From positions 1 through 45,711 of the forward strand of contig PHDJ01000036.1 in the NCBI GenBank assembly GCA_002842575.1: a stretch of 45,711 bases of DNA. Reading direction: 5' to 3'. Positions 37,536 to 45,184 of the stretch are shown piece after piece. Both the position numbers and the translations under genes were made by a program. Position 1 is the stretch's first letter. Each line of letters starts with the position of its first letter. The notes under the pieces were generated by a model that worked only from the letters and a program-made list of their open reading frames with translations, was not told the origin of the DNA and did not search any database. The DNA comes from Bacteroidetes bacterium HGW-Bacteroidetes-2 (GTDB lineage Bacteria > Bacteroidota > Bacteroidia > Flavobacteriales > Flavobacteriaceae).

Positions 37536-37568
37536 TGCTTATTGAATTCAAAAAAAAATTAATTAAAA

Positions 37569-37576
37569 CAAAGGTA
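37569..37576 (-). promoter_or_regulatory. Candidate -7 box of trpS
   Basis: On the minus strand the box reads TACCTTTG, 33 nt before the trpS ATG. No convincing -33 box. Confidence 0.4.
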
Positions 37577-37599
37577 CTTTTTTTGTTGCAATGGCTCGA

Positions 37600-37607
37600 T
37601 ACATTTG
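37600..37607 (+). promoter_or_regulatory. -7 box that decides the plsC start
   Basis: TACATTTG lies 16 nt before the ATG at 37624 and inside the longer open frame that begins at 37591, so the longer start would lie upstream of the promoter. No good -33 at 19 nt. Confidence 0.45.
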
Positions 37608-37623
37608 TGTAATTTTGAATTCT

Positions 37624-38364
37624 ATGTTTTTATTCAAATACATCCTAATCCCTTTGTGGAAAATTTGGTTTTATGTGTTAATAGCATGTACCATTATACT
37701 GTTATTTCCCTTTTTACTCCTTAGTGTGGCCAAAAAGGCTTGGTATCCGAAGTTTTTTATTCTCGCTCGCCTTTGGGCAACTATTATTCTTTTCGGAATG
37801 GGTTTTATTCCAAAAATAAAAATAGAGGAACTTCCGCAGAAAGGAAAAAGTTATATGTTTGTTTCTAACCACACGTCCATGACAGATATTATGTTGATGC
37901 TATATTCGGTTACAAGTCCGTTTGTTTTTGTGGGAAAAAAGGAATTGGGGAAAATACCTATTTTCGGATTTTTTTATAAACGCACCTGCATTTTAGTGGA
38001 TAGAAACAATGCAAAAAGCAGAGTAGATGTTTTTGAGGCTGCTCAAGAGCGAATTAAACAAGGATTGAGTATATGTATTTTTCCAGAAGGAGGCGTTCCT
38101 GAAGATGAAAGTATCCTGTTGGACACTTTTAAAGACGGGGCTTTTCGATTAGCCATCGATCATCAAATTCCTGTAGTTCCAATGACGTTTCACGATAATA
38201 AAAAACGACTTCCTTATACGTTTACCAGTGGAAGTATGGGAATTATGCGTGTGAAAAGCCATCGGTTTATTGATACTTCACAAATAGCTAAAGATGGAAA
38301 AAGAAGTGTTAAAGAGGTGGTTTATAAAGTTATTTTAGAAGAATTAAAAAACCCAACGATATAA
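37624..38364 (+). CDS. plsC: 1-acyl-sn-glycerol-3-phosphate acyltransferase (PlsC family)
   Basis: 246 aa from the ATG at 37624. Membrane-bound acyltransferase: an N-terminal hydrophobic segment (IWFYVLIACTIILLFPFLLL), then the catalytic HX4D motif in SNHTSMTDIM, the GxK/R region (KRTCILVDRNNAKS) and motif III FPEGGVPEDE. It transfers an acyl chain to lysophosphatidate to form phosphatidate in phospholipid synthesis. Other acceptors (for example lipid-A-like or ornithine lipids) are possible within the family. A bidirectional terminator follows. Confidence 0.88.
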   Translation: MFLFKYILIPLWKIWFYVLIACTIILLFPFLLLSVAKKAWYPKFFILARLWATIILFGMGFIPKIKIEELPQKGKSYMFVSNHTSMTDIMLMLYSVTSPFVFVGKKELGKIPIFGFFYKRTCILVDRNNAKSRVDVFEAAQERIKQGLSICIFPEGGVPEDESILLDTFKDGAFRLAIDHQIPVVPMTFHDNKKRLPYTFTSGSMGIMRVKSHRFIDTSQIAKDGKRSVKEVVYKVILEELKNPTI

Positions 38365-38399
38365 AAAAAGTCACTTCTTGGCACAAGAAATGACTTTTT
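38365..38399. terminator. Bidirectional intrinsic terminator after plsC
   Basis: A 15-bp stem with one mismatch (38365-38379 with 38385-38399), 5-nt loop, flanked by A and T runs. It lies between convergent plsC and the outer-membrane barrel gene. Confidence 0.82.
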
Positions 38400-38468
38400 A
38401 TAAGGTTTATCAAATATTAAAAAGAATGACTTTAGAAAAATTTGACAAACAAAGCTACTAAACTAAAC

Positions 38469-39962
38469 TTAAAAACGATAACTAAAACCAGTATATACGC
38501 CAAGGTAATACGGTTTAAAGTCTATATTACTGTCTGTGTAAGCATTAATTTGATACTTAAACATGGGTTCTAGGTTGAAAACAATTTTTTTGGTAATTTT
38601 ATAATCAAACCCTAATCCTACATTGGTGCTGAAACTTAATGGGTTTAAATTATTAGCTTCCCCAATATTTGTTTGAAAACCATCTGAATTGACGCTGATT
38701 TCGTTTGCACTTAAAATAAGGGTGCTCAAACCGCCAATCATATTTAAACCAAATCTTTTATTTAAAAGTGCATATTTTAACTCTAAAGGTATTTCAAAAT
38801 AATCTAAATTTTGACTCATTGTGCCTGGAATAACGCCACTTCTAGGCACAATAATAGAGCCATCGTCAGCCATAGTTGGGGTTCCTGAAGGAGGAGGGTT
38901 TAATGTGCCTCTATTGCCAACAGCGACAATGACGCCGCGAGTGTTGTAATTTATAGATTTTAAAGCTGCAGTTGGACTTGCGGCAGAAAACTCAATATCG
39001 TTTGTTACATAGCTCAAATCAACCTTATTAATTCCAGTTCTAACGCTTAATTTTTTATTTACAGCATAGCTTACTTTTACACCATAGCTATAATTTACAT
39101 CCCCTGATTTGGTGTTGTCAGAAAATTGGGAATCAATAGAAGAGCCACCATTTAGTGAGTTATAATATACAGGAGCAAAATTTGGAGACACTTCCCAACG
39201 GTTATCTGGGGTTTGTTTTTCAGTGGAAGCTAGTGCGTCTTCCTTTTCTTGGATAGCATCAAAGATGGATTTTTTATTTTCTTCTTTGGGTTCTAAAACA
39301 GCAATTTCTGTTTCTAAAATCTCTGCATCTACTTTATCAGGAGATGTTGTTATTATTTCTTTAGAAATTTTTTCTGCTATAGCCGATTCGGTTTTTTCTT
39401 TTTCAAGAATAGTATTCGCTGAGGGTTTTTCAGGGGTTGAAGTTTTTTGTTTTTTGTTTTCAGACGTAATAGCAACATCGTTCTCTTTTAAAGGAGTCGT
39501 ATTTACTTTCGATTTTGGTTTTGAAGTTTTGTATGTTTCTTTTTGTCCTTGATTTTCTTTTAATGATTTATCGTCAGAAGTTGAAGATACTTGTACTTCT
39601 TCTGGAGTTATTTTTTTCAAATCCTTTTCAGAGTTTGGATTTGTATCTTTTTCTTTTTGCACAAGGGCATCCGTATCCAAAAGCTTTGGGCTAGTTCTTT
39701 CTACTTCGTTATGGTTATTTTCTTCAATAGTAATAGGTGTTTTTGAAATGTTGTTATTGAAAAAATAATTGCCTACACTAAAAAACAGAAGAAAAAGTGC
39801 GGCAACTCCAGCCATTTTGTACCAAATAGGGACAATTTTTCGGTTTTTCTTCTTTTTTTGCAAAGCAGCACTGATGTTTTCCCAAACTACTGGAGGTGGG
39901 GAAACCTCAAAGTTTTTGAATTGCTCTTTAAAAAGCTGATCTAGGTGCTTTTTTGTTTTCAT
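38469..39962 (-). CDS. Predicted trans-envelope protein: cytosolic anti-sigma-like tail, one TM, linker, outer-membrane barrel
   Basis: 497 aa. Residues 1-45 are polar and basic and carry the FKNFEVSPPPVVWENISAAL stretch found in Bacteroidota proteins encoded after ECF sigma factors. One membrane helix follows at about 46-66. Residues 67-254 are a low-complexity linker rich in K, E, T and S. Residues about 255-497 are beta-rich with alternating aromatic strands and end in YTGFSYRF, the terminal-aromatic signal of outer-membrane barrels. It lies 3 nt after the sigma factor gene. I infer an anti-sigma or sensor role; the barrel resembles the PorT/OmpA-like outer membrane beta-barrel group. No signal peptide is seen ahead of the TM. 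Confidence 0.75.
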   Translation of the reverse strand: MKTKKHLDQLFKEQFKNFEVSPPPVVWENISAALQKKKKNRKIVPIWYKMAGVAALFLLFFSVGNYFFNNNISKTPITIEENNHNEVERTSPKLLDTDALVQKEKDTNPNSEKDLKKITPEEVQVSSTSDDKSLKENQGQKETYKTSKPKSKVNTTPLKENDVAITSENKKQKTSTPEKPSANTILEKEKTESAIAEKISKEIITTSPDKVDAEILETEIAVLEPKEENKKSIFDAIQEKEDALASTEKQTPDNRWEVSPNFAPVYYNSLNGGSSIDSQFSDNTKSGDVNYSYGVKVSYAVNKKLSVRTGINKVDLSYVTNDIEFSAASPTAALKSINYNTRGVIVAVGNRGTLNPPPSGTPTMADDGSIIVPRSGVIPGTMSQNLDYFEIPLELKYALLNKRFGLNMIGGLSTLILSANEISVNSDGFQTNIGEANNLNPLSFSTNVGLGFDYKITKKIVFNLEPMFKYQINAYTDSNIDFKPYYLGVYTGFSYRF

Positions 39963-39965
39963 TTA

Positions 39966-40508
39966 TTAGTTGCTCTTTTCAAGAGCTGGATTATATTCTT
40001 CAATTTTTGTCTTTAAAATCATTCTTGCTCTTGCAAGGTTAGATTTAGAAGTGCCTGACGTAATGTTTAGCATTTCAGCAATTTCATTATGTGAATATCC
40101 ATCTAAAACATACAAGTTAAAAACCAATCGATATCGGTTTGGCAGTTCTTGAATGATGCGGAGCAAAAAATCTAAAGACAAATTATTTTCTTCAATTTCT
40201 ACTTCTTCCGGGTCTTCAATGGCTTCTTCATTCACAATTTCAAAAAAGCGTTCTTTTCGATATTTTTGTAAAACGGTGTTAATGGTAATGCGTTTCATCC
40301 AACCTTCAAAAGAACCCTTGTGTTTGTATTGCCTTATCGACTTAAAGATAGTTAGAAATGCATCTTGAAGGTTGTCTTGCGCCTCCACAGAATTTCTTGA
40401 GTACTTTAAGCAAACAGAGAAAAGCTTATCGGAAAAAAGAACGTATAATTCTCCTTGCGCTTTTGCGTTTTCATCTTTGCACTTTTCTATGAGTTCTTCT
40501 AAAGCCAA
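39966..40508 (-). CDS. ECF-type RNA polymerase sigma factor
   Basis: 180 aa from a TTG start. Region 2 is seen in YSRNSVEAQDNLQDAFLTIF (about 36-55) followed by RQYKHKGSFEGWMKRITINT, and region 4 in LPNRYRLVFNLYVLDGYSHN with EIAEMLNITSGTSKSNLARA as the helix-turn-helix (about 115-160). Sigma-70 family, group 4. The next gene, 3 nt away, encodes the membrane-spanning partner that probably controls it. No target promoter motif can be read from this window. Confidence 0.9.
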   Translation of the reverse strand: MALEELIEKCKDENAKAQGELYVLFSDKLFSVCLKYSRNSVEAQDNLQDAFLTIFKSIRQYKHKGSFEGWMKRITINTVLQKYRKERFFEIVNEEAIEDPEEVEIEENNLSLDFLLRIIQELPNRYRLVFNLYVLDGYSHNEIAEMLNITSGTSKSNLARARMILKTKIEEYNPALEKSN

Positions 40509-40561
40509 ACTCTATTCTGGTTTTTAGTTGTTTGTGATATGATTAATAGCATGTAAAAAAA

Positions 40562-40612
40562 TGCATCTACAAGATTTCACACTAAAAACAAGAATCTTAT
40601 CTTGTAGATGCA
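40562..40612 (-). terminator. Intrinsic terminator of recA
   Basis: A 14-bp perfect stem (40562-40575 with 40599-40612) with a 23-nt loop. Read on the minus strand it is followed by seven T. It separates recA from the sigma-factor operon. Confidence 0.8.
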
Positions 40613-40645
40613 AAATGTTTTATTTGGTTGCGTTGTGCGAGTTTT

Positions 40646-41659
40646 TTAGCTTTTAATTATGGCAATGGCTTCTTTTATTTTAGCTTCTATTTCATCCATA
40701 AGTTCTGGATTGTCTAGAAGTATTGTTTTTACAGCATCTCTACCTTGTCCTAATTTTGTTTCTTCATAGCTAAACCAAGAGCCACTTTTTTTAATGATTT
40801 CAAAATCTACCCCAAGATCGATAATTTCCCCCACTTTGGAAATTCCGGTACCATACATAATGTCAAATTCAGCAGTTCTAAACGGCGGAGCAACTTTGTT
40901 TTTTACTACTTTAACTTTGGTTCTATTTCCTTGTACTTCGCCATTACTGTCTTTTATTTGGGTGGATCGTCGGATATCTAAACGCACGGAGGCATAAAAT
41001 TTTAATGCATTACCACCGGTTGTTGTTTCGGGATTTCCAAACATTACGCCTATTTTTTCACGCAATTGGTTAATAAAAATAACGGTACAATTGGTTTTAC
41101 TTATTGAGCTTGTTAGTTTTCGCAGAGCCTGTGACATTAATCTGGCATGCAGTCCCATTTTTGAATCGCCCATTTCTCCTTCAATTTCACTTTTAGGAGT
41201 TAAAGCAGCAACAGAGTCAATTACCACAATATCTATAGCACCACTTCGTATTAAATTGTCTGTAATCTCTAATGCTTGCTCGCCATTATCTGGTTGTGAA
41301 ATAATTAAATTTTCGACATCTACACCTAGATTTTGGGCATACGTCCTGTCAAAAGCATGTTCGGCATCTATAAAAGCTGCAATTCCTCCTTTTTTTTGAC
41401 TTTCGGCTATAGCGTGAAGGGTTAAGGTGGTTTTTCCTGAGGATTCTGGACCGTAAATTTCTACCACCCTACCTTTTGGCAATCCACCCACTCCCAGTGC
41501 AATATCTAACCCTAAGGAGCCTGTAGAAATATATTCTACTTCCTGCACCGCTTGGTCGCCCATTTTCATTACGGTGCCTTTTCCGTAGGTTTTATCTAAT
41601 TTATCTAATGTAAGCTTTAAAGCTTTTAGTTTTGCTTCCATTTCTTTTTCGTTACTCAT
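40646..41659 (-). CDS. recA: Recombinase RecA
   Basis: 337 aa. Walker [10 protein letters not shown] at residues 70-78; [20 protein letters not shown] near residue 143 carries Walker B; loop L1/L2 region [20 protein letters not shown] near residue 197. Full length with the C-terminal domain. It forms filaments on single-stranded DNA for strand exchange and SOS induction. An upstream TATTTTAG, one mismatch from -7, is seen on the minus strand; no LexA box was recognised. Confidence 0.97.
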   Translation of the reverse strand: MSNEKEMEAKLKALKLTLDKLDKTYGKGTVMKMGDQAVQEVEYISTGSLGLDIALGVGGLPKGRVVEIYGPESSGKTTLTLHAIAESQKKGGIAAFIDAEHAFDRTYAQNLGVDVENLIISQPDNGEQALEITDNLIRSGAIDIVVIDSVAALTPKSEIEGEMGDSKMGLHARLMSQALRKLTSSISKTNCTVIFINQLREKIGVMFGNPETTTGGNALKFYASVRLDIRRSTQIKDSNGEVQGNRTKVKVVKNKVAPPFRTAEFDIMYGTGISKVGEIIDLGVDFEIIKKSGSWFSYEETKLGQGRDAVKTILLDNPELMDEIEAKIKEAIAIIKS

Positions 41660-41745
41660 CGCGTTTGTTTTTTAGTAAATATGTGATGCTAAAATAATAC
41701 TTCTTTTCTTTCATCTGTTCAAATTTATTGTTTTTTAAAGGTCAG

Positions 41746-41806
41746 ACCTGCCTATGCCGCCTTGCGCTTCAAAGCTACAAGCGACGAAGCAGGCAGACAG
41801 ACAGGT
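41746..41806. repeat. Imperfect long inverted repeat upstream of recA
   Basis: acctgcctatgcc at the left pairs imperfectly with ggcagacagacaggt at the right, and an inner pair (cgctt / aagcg) around 41765-41783 continues the stem. It is far more GC-rich than its surroundings and resembles intergenic repeat units of Flavobacteriaceae. The rest of the 548-nt gap 41660-42207 holds no gene I can support; it ends with a terminator-like hairpin and the trhO promoter. Confidence 0.4.
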
Positions 41807-42085
41807 GGAATGCCTTTTGAATATATCGGTTGGATGGATAGATTTGTTAGTGGACATTTCATAACAATAATAATGCGCAACCTTTTATTAGATTATACAT
41901 CTTAATTATAATTACCTATATTGGTAGCATCCATGAAAACAGCTAAACGCATTTTAATTTTGAATCGTTCCGGTTTTGCAATTTCCATATCCATACATAG
42001 CAGTTGCAAAGTGGATGGAGGCTAACTTTACTAATTGAATTTGAATGATGAAAAAACAAATGAATATTAACGAATTAGCCGTTCG

Positions 42086-42121
42086 AAAAAAAGCATCAAC
42101 TACCAATTTGATGCTTTTTTT
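42086..42121. terminator. Hairpin terminator just upstream of the trhO promoter
   Basis: A 14-bp perfect stem (42086-42099 with 42108-42121) with an 8-nt loop, seven A at the left and seven T at the right. No clear gene precedes it on +, so it may insulate the trhO operon or end an unrecognised short transcript. Confidence 0.7.
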
Positions 42122-42152
42122 ATTGAAAAAACTATAGAAACGCTTACTTTTG
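42122..42152 (+). promoter_or_regulatory. Promoter of the trhO-trhP-ferredoxin operon
   Basis: A -33 ATTG at 42122-42125, exactly 19 nt, then -7 TACTTTTG at 42145-42152. The leader to the ATG at 42208 is about 50 nt. It starts at the last base of the terminator hairpin. Confidence 0.65.
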
Positions 42153-42207
42153 CACTGTGTTCTTCCAATTAGAATAAAATATATTTTCTCACTTAACTGT
42201 TTATAGC

Positions 42208-43569
42208 ATGCAACTGTATAACACCCTAAGCGCAGAAGAAAGAGCCGAGCTTATTGATGAAGCCGGAAAACAACGACTCACGTTGTCTTTTTATGCCTAC
42301 TCTAAAATTCAAGACCCAAAAGCATTTAGAGATGCCTTATTTTTAGCCTGGAATCCACTGGAGGTTCTTGGCAGAATTTATGTAGCCTCTGAAGGTATCA
42401 ACGCGCAACTTTCCCTTCCGGCAGATAGTTTTTACACGTTTAAAAACCACATAGAAACCTATGATTTTATGCAAGGCATTCGCCTAAATATTGCTGTAGA
42501 ACACGACGACCATTCCTTCTTAAAACTGACCATAAAAGTACGCAATAAAATTGTAGCCGATGGATTAAACGACGCGACTTTTGATGTAACAAACAGAGGA
42601 ATTCATTTAAAAGCAAAGGAGTTTAATGCATTTTTAAACGACCCAAACACCATAGTTGTGGATATGCGAAACCACTACGAAAGTGAGATAGGGCATTTTA
42701 AGGGCGCCATAACCCCAGATGTGGAAACCTTTAGAGAATCGCTTCCCATTATTGAAAATCAATTAGCCGATTTTAAAGAAGATAAAAATTTATTAATGTA
42801 TTGTACCGGAGGCATACGCTGCGAAAAAGCAAGCGCATTTTTTAAATATAAAGGATTTAAAAATGTGTACCAGCTAGAAGGAGGCATTATTGAATATACC
42901 AGACAAGTACAAGCAGAAAATTTAGAAAGCAAATTTATAGGCAAAAATTTTGTTTTCGACCATCGATTAGGAGAGCGAATTACAAACGATATCGTATCTA
43001 GATGTCATCAATGCGGAAAACCTTGTGATAACCACACAAACTGTGTCAACGACGGGTGTCACTTGTTATTTATACAATGTGATGGGTGTAAAGAAAAAAT
43101 GGAAAATTGCTGTTCTTCCGATTGTTTAGAAGTAATTCATTTACCTCTAGCAGAACAAGTAAAATTGCGCAAGGGAATTCAAAAAGGCAATATGATTTTT
43201 AGAAAAGGAAAATCAGAAGCCTTAAAATTTAAAAACTCAGGGGCATTAACAGGCAAAAGTTTTGGGGTATTGGAAAAACCAAAAATAATTAGACAACGGA
43301 TTGCCGTTAAAAAGGATTTGGTTGGTAAGGGCCAACATTACTATACAAAATCGAAAGTAGGGTTATTTTTGGTGGAGAAGAACGAATTGCGTGTAGGAGA
43401 TAAAATTTGTATTTCAGGACCCACAACCGGCAAAGAGGAACTTACCATAAACCAAATGTTTGTAAATGGCAATCTAGCCCAAATTGCCAGTCAAGGCGAT
43501 AAAGTAACCCTAAGTTTGCCGTTTAAAATAAGAAAGTCAGACAAACTATTTAAGATAAAACATCCGTAA
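42208..43569 (+). CDS. trhO: tRNA uridine(34) hydroxylase TrhO with an added U32-type C-terminal domain
   Basis: 453 aa, about 100 longer than E. coli TrhO (YceA, 350 aa). N-terminal acylphosphatase-like domain (about 25-120), rhodanese domain with the active cysteine C199 in MYCTGGIRCEKAS, then a cysteine-rich segment (SRCHQCGKPCDNHTNC and following, about 268-308). TrhO uses molecular oxygen to form 5-hydroxyuridine at tRNA position 34. Residues about 366-453 are an extra domain matching the C-terminal domain of the neighbouring TrhP (about 37 of 82 residues identical, ungapped, by eye). TAATG overlap couples it to trhP. Confidence 0.92.
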   Translation: MQLYNTLSAEERAELIDEAGKQRLTLSFYAYSKIQDPKAFRDALFLAWNPLEVLGRIYVASEGINAQLSLPADSFYTFKNHIETYDFMQGIRLNIAVEHDDHSFLKLTIKVRNKIVADGLNDATFDVTNRGIHLKAKEFNAFLNDPNTIVVDMRNHYESEIGHFKGAITPDVETFRESLPIIENQLADFKEDKNLLMYCTGGIRCEKASAFFKYKGFKNVYQLEGGIIEYTRQVQAENLESKFIGKNFVFDHRLGERITNDIVSRCHQCGKPCDNHTNCVNDGCHLLFIQCDGCKEKMENCCSSDCLEVIHLPLAEQVKLRKGIQKGNMIFRKGKSEALKFKNSGALTGKSFGVLEKPKIIRQRIAVKKDLVGKGQHYYTKSKVGLFLVEKNELRVGDKICISGPTTGKEELTINQMFVNGNLAQIASQGDKVTLSLPFKIRKSDKLFKIKHP

Positions 43570-44810
43570 TGGAGACCCCGCAAAAAATAGAGTTAATGGC
43601 TCCGGCAGGAAACTTTGAATCGCTTCAAGCTGCGATCCAAAATGGTGCAGATTCTGTGTATTTCGGGGTAGAACAGCTCAATATGAGAGCCCGAGCATCC
43701 ATTAATTTTACAATAGAAGATTTGCCTAAAATTGTAAAAAGATGCGAAGCAGCAAATATGCGTTCGTATTTAACATTAAACACCATCATATACGACCACG
43801 ACCTTTCCTTAGTTAAAACTCTTTTAAAAAGCGCAAAAAAAGCAGGAATTTCAGCCGTCATTGCTTCAGACCAAGCTGTAATTGCTTCTGCCAGAGAACT
43901 GGAAGTAGAAGTGCATATTTCTACACAACTAAATGTAACTAATATAGAAACAGTAAAATTTTACAGTCTTTTTGCAGATACGATGGTGCTTTCGCGCGAA
44001 TTGAGCTTAAGACAGGTAAAGCATATTACCAATCAAATTGAAAAAAAACAAATAAAAGGACCCTCTGGAAAATTAGTAGAAATTGAAATATTTGGTCACG
44101 GAGCTTTATGTATGGCAGTATCTGGCAAGTGTTACTTGAGTTTACACTCTAATAATTCTTCAGCAAATCGGGGTGCTTGCAAGCAAAATTGCAGAAAAAA
44201 ATATACGGTAATCGATCAAGAAACCGGTTTTGAAATAGCAATAGAAAATGAGTATATGATGTCGCCCAAGGACCTTTGCACTATCGATATTCTTAATCAG
44301 GTTATTGACTCTGGAATTCAGGTGTTAAAAATAGAAGGTCGTGGCAGAGCACCTGAATATGTGGCTACAGTAATAAAAGCCTACCGGGAAGCCATTGACG
44401 CCTATTATTTAAACAACTATTCAAAAGAGAAAGTAGTGGATTGGATGGAACGCTTAAACTCCGTTTACAACCGAGGCTTTTGGTCTGGTTATTATCTTGG
44501 GCAAAAATTAGGAGAATGGAGCAGTCACAATGGCTCAGAAGCAACACAAAAGAAAATATACATAGGCAAAGGTACTCACTATTTTCCAGAAGCAGGAATT
44601 GCCGAGTTTAAAGTAGAAGCTTATGAAATTAAAAAAGGCGACAAAATTTTGATAACAGGACCAAGCACAGGAGTACAAGAAATGGTTGTTGAGGAAATGT
44701 TTGTGAACGATTTGCCTTTTGAAAGAGCAATCAAAGGCGATCAAATCACCTTAAAATTACCCTTTAGAGTCAGAATGTCAGATAAATTATATAAAATGAT
44801 AAACGTATAA
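43569..44810 (+). CDS. trhP: Peptidase U32 family tRNA hydroxylation protein TrhP (YegQ-like)
   Basis: 413 aa. N-terminal barrel opening MAPAGNFESLQAAIQNGADS. Four cysteines, C181, C188, C204 and C208, lie in GHGALCMAVSGKCYLSL and NRGACKQNCRKKY, the U32 signature that in relatives binds an iron-sulfur cluster. The C-terminal beta domain (about 329-413) is the U32_C type. Despite the family name, YegQ/TrhP makes 5-hydroxyuridine at tRNA position 34 by a prephenate-dependent route. RlhA, another U32 protein, modifies 23S rRNA and is the main alternative; YegQ-like length and the trhO neighbour favour TrhP. TAATG overlaps link it to both neighbours. Confidence 0.88.
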   Translation: METPQKIELMAPAGNFESLQAAIQNGADSVYFGVEQLNMRARASINFTIEDLPKIVKRCEAANMRSYLTLNTIIYDHDLSLVKTLLKSAKKAGISAVIASDQAVIASARELEVEVHISTQLNVTNIETVKFYSLFADTMVLSRELSLRQVKHITNQIEKKQIKGPSGKLVEIEIFGHGALCMAVSGKCYLSLHSNNSSANRGACKQNCRKKYTVIDQETGFEIAIENEYMMSPKDLCTIDILNQVIDSGIQVLKIEGRGRAPEYVATVIKAYREAIDAYYLNNYSKEKVVDWMERLNSVYNRGFWSGYYLGQKLGEWSSHNGSEATQKKIYIGKGTHYFPEAGIAEFKVEAYEIKKGDKILITGPSTGVQEMVVEEMFVNDLPFERAIKGDQITLKLPFRVRMSDKLYKMINV

Positions 44811-45043
44811 TGGTTGTTGTAACTTTACAGAGAAAGAAGTGTATTGGCTGTAATTACTGTGTAGAAATGGCACCACAGTACTTTCAAATATCAACAAAAG
44901 ATGGCAAAAGCGTTTTATTAAAATCTACAAACCATAAAGAGTTTTACACATTAAAATCTACCAATCCATTAATTTTAGAAGCTGTGGAGGAAGCATCAAA
45001 AGTTTGTCCTGTAAAAATAATTTCAGTAAAAGAAACCCATTGA
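44810..45043 (+). CDS. Small 4Fe-4S ferredoxin
   Basis: 77 aa. CIGCNYCVEMAP near residues 11-22 gives C-x2-C-x2-C, and the fourth ligand is in KVCPVKII near residue 66, the one-cluster type (Pfam 4Fe-4S single cluster). The ATG overlaps the trhP stop by one base, so it is made with TrhP. It may supply electrons or support the cluster of TrhP or another enzyme; that is inference from context. Confidence 0.88.
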   Translation: MVVVTLQRKKCIGCNYCVEMAPQYFQISTKDGKSVLLKSTNHKEFYTLKSTNPLILEAVEEASKVCPVKIISVKETH

Positions 45044-45184
45044 GCACACTTTTAAAACACCTAACCCGTTTTTTAGTCTATAGAAAAAAGAAAAACGTTT
45101 AGGGAGGTTAAAAAAAGTAATATATTTACATTGAAAAAAAACTAGTTAAACGGTGAACTAACGCCAAAAAGAAGACAAACCAAT

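Noticed and set aside
41933-42025. Small open frame of 30 codons (MKTAKRILILNRS...) between recA and trhO
   Set aside because: Short, no recognised family, and no clear promoter or ribosome-binding signal.
42045-42137. Small open frame of 30 codons (MMKKQMNINELAV...) upstream of trhO
   Set aside because: It runs through the terminator hairpin and ends in the promoter; no homology or codon pattern supports it.
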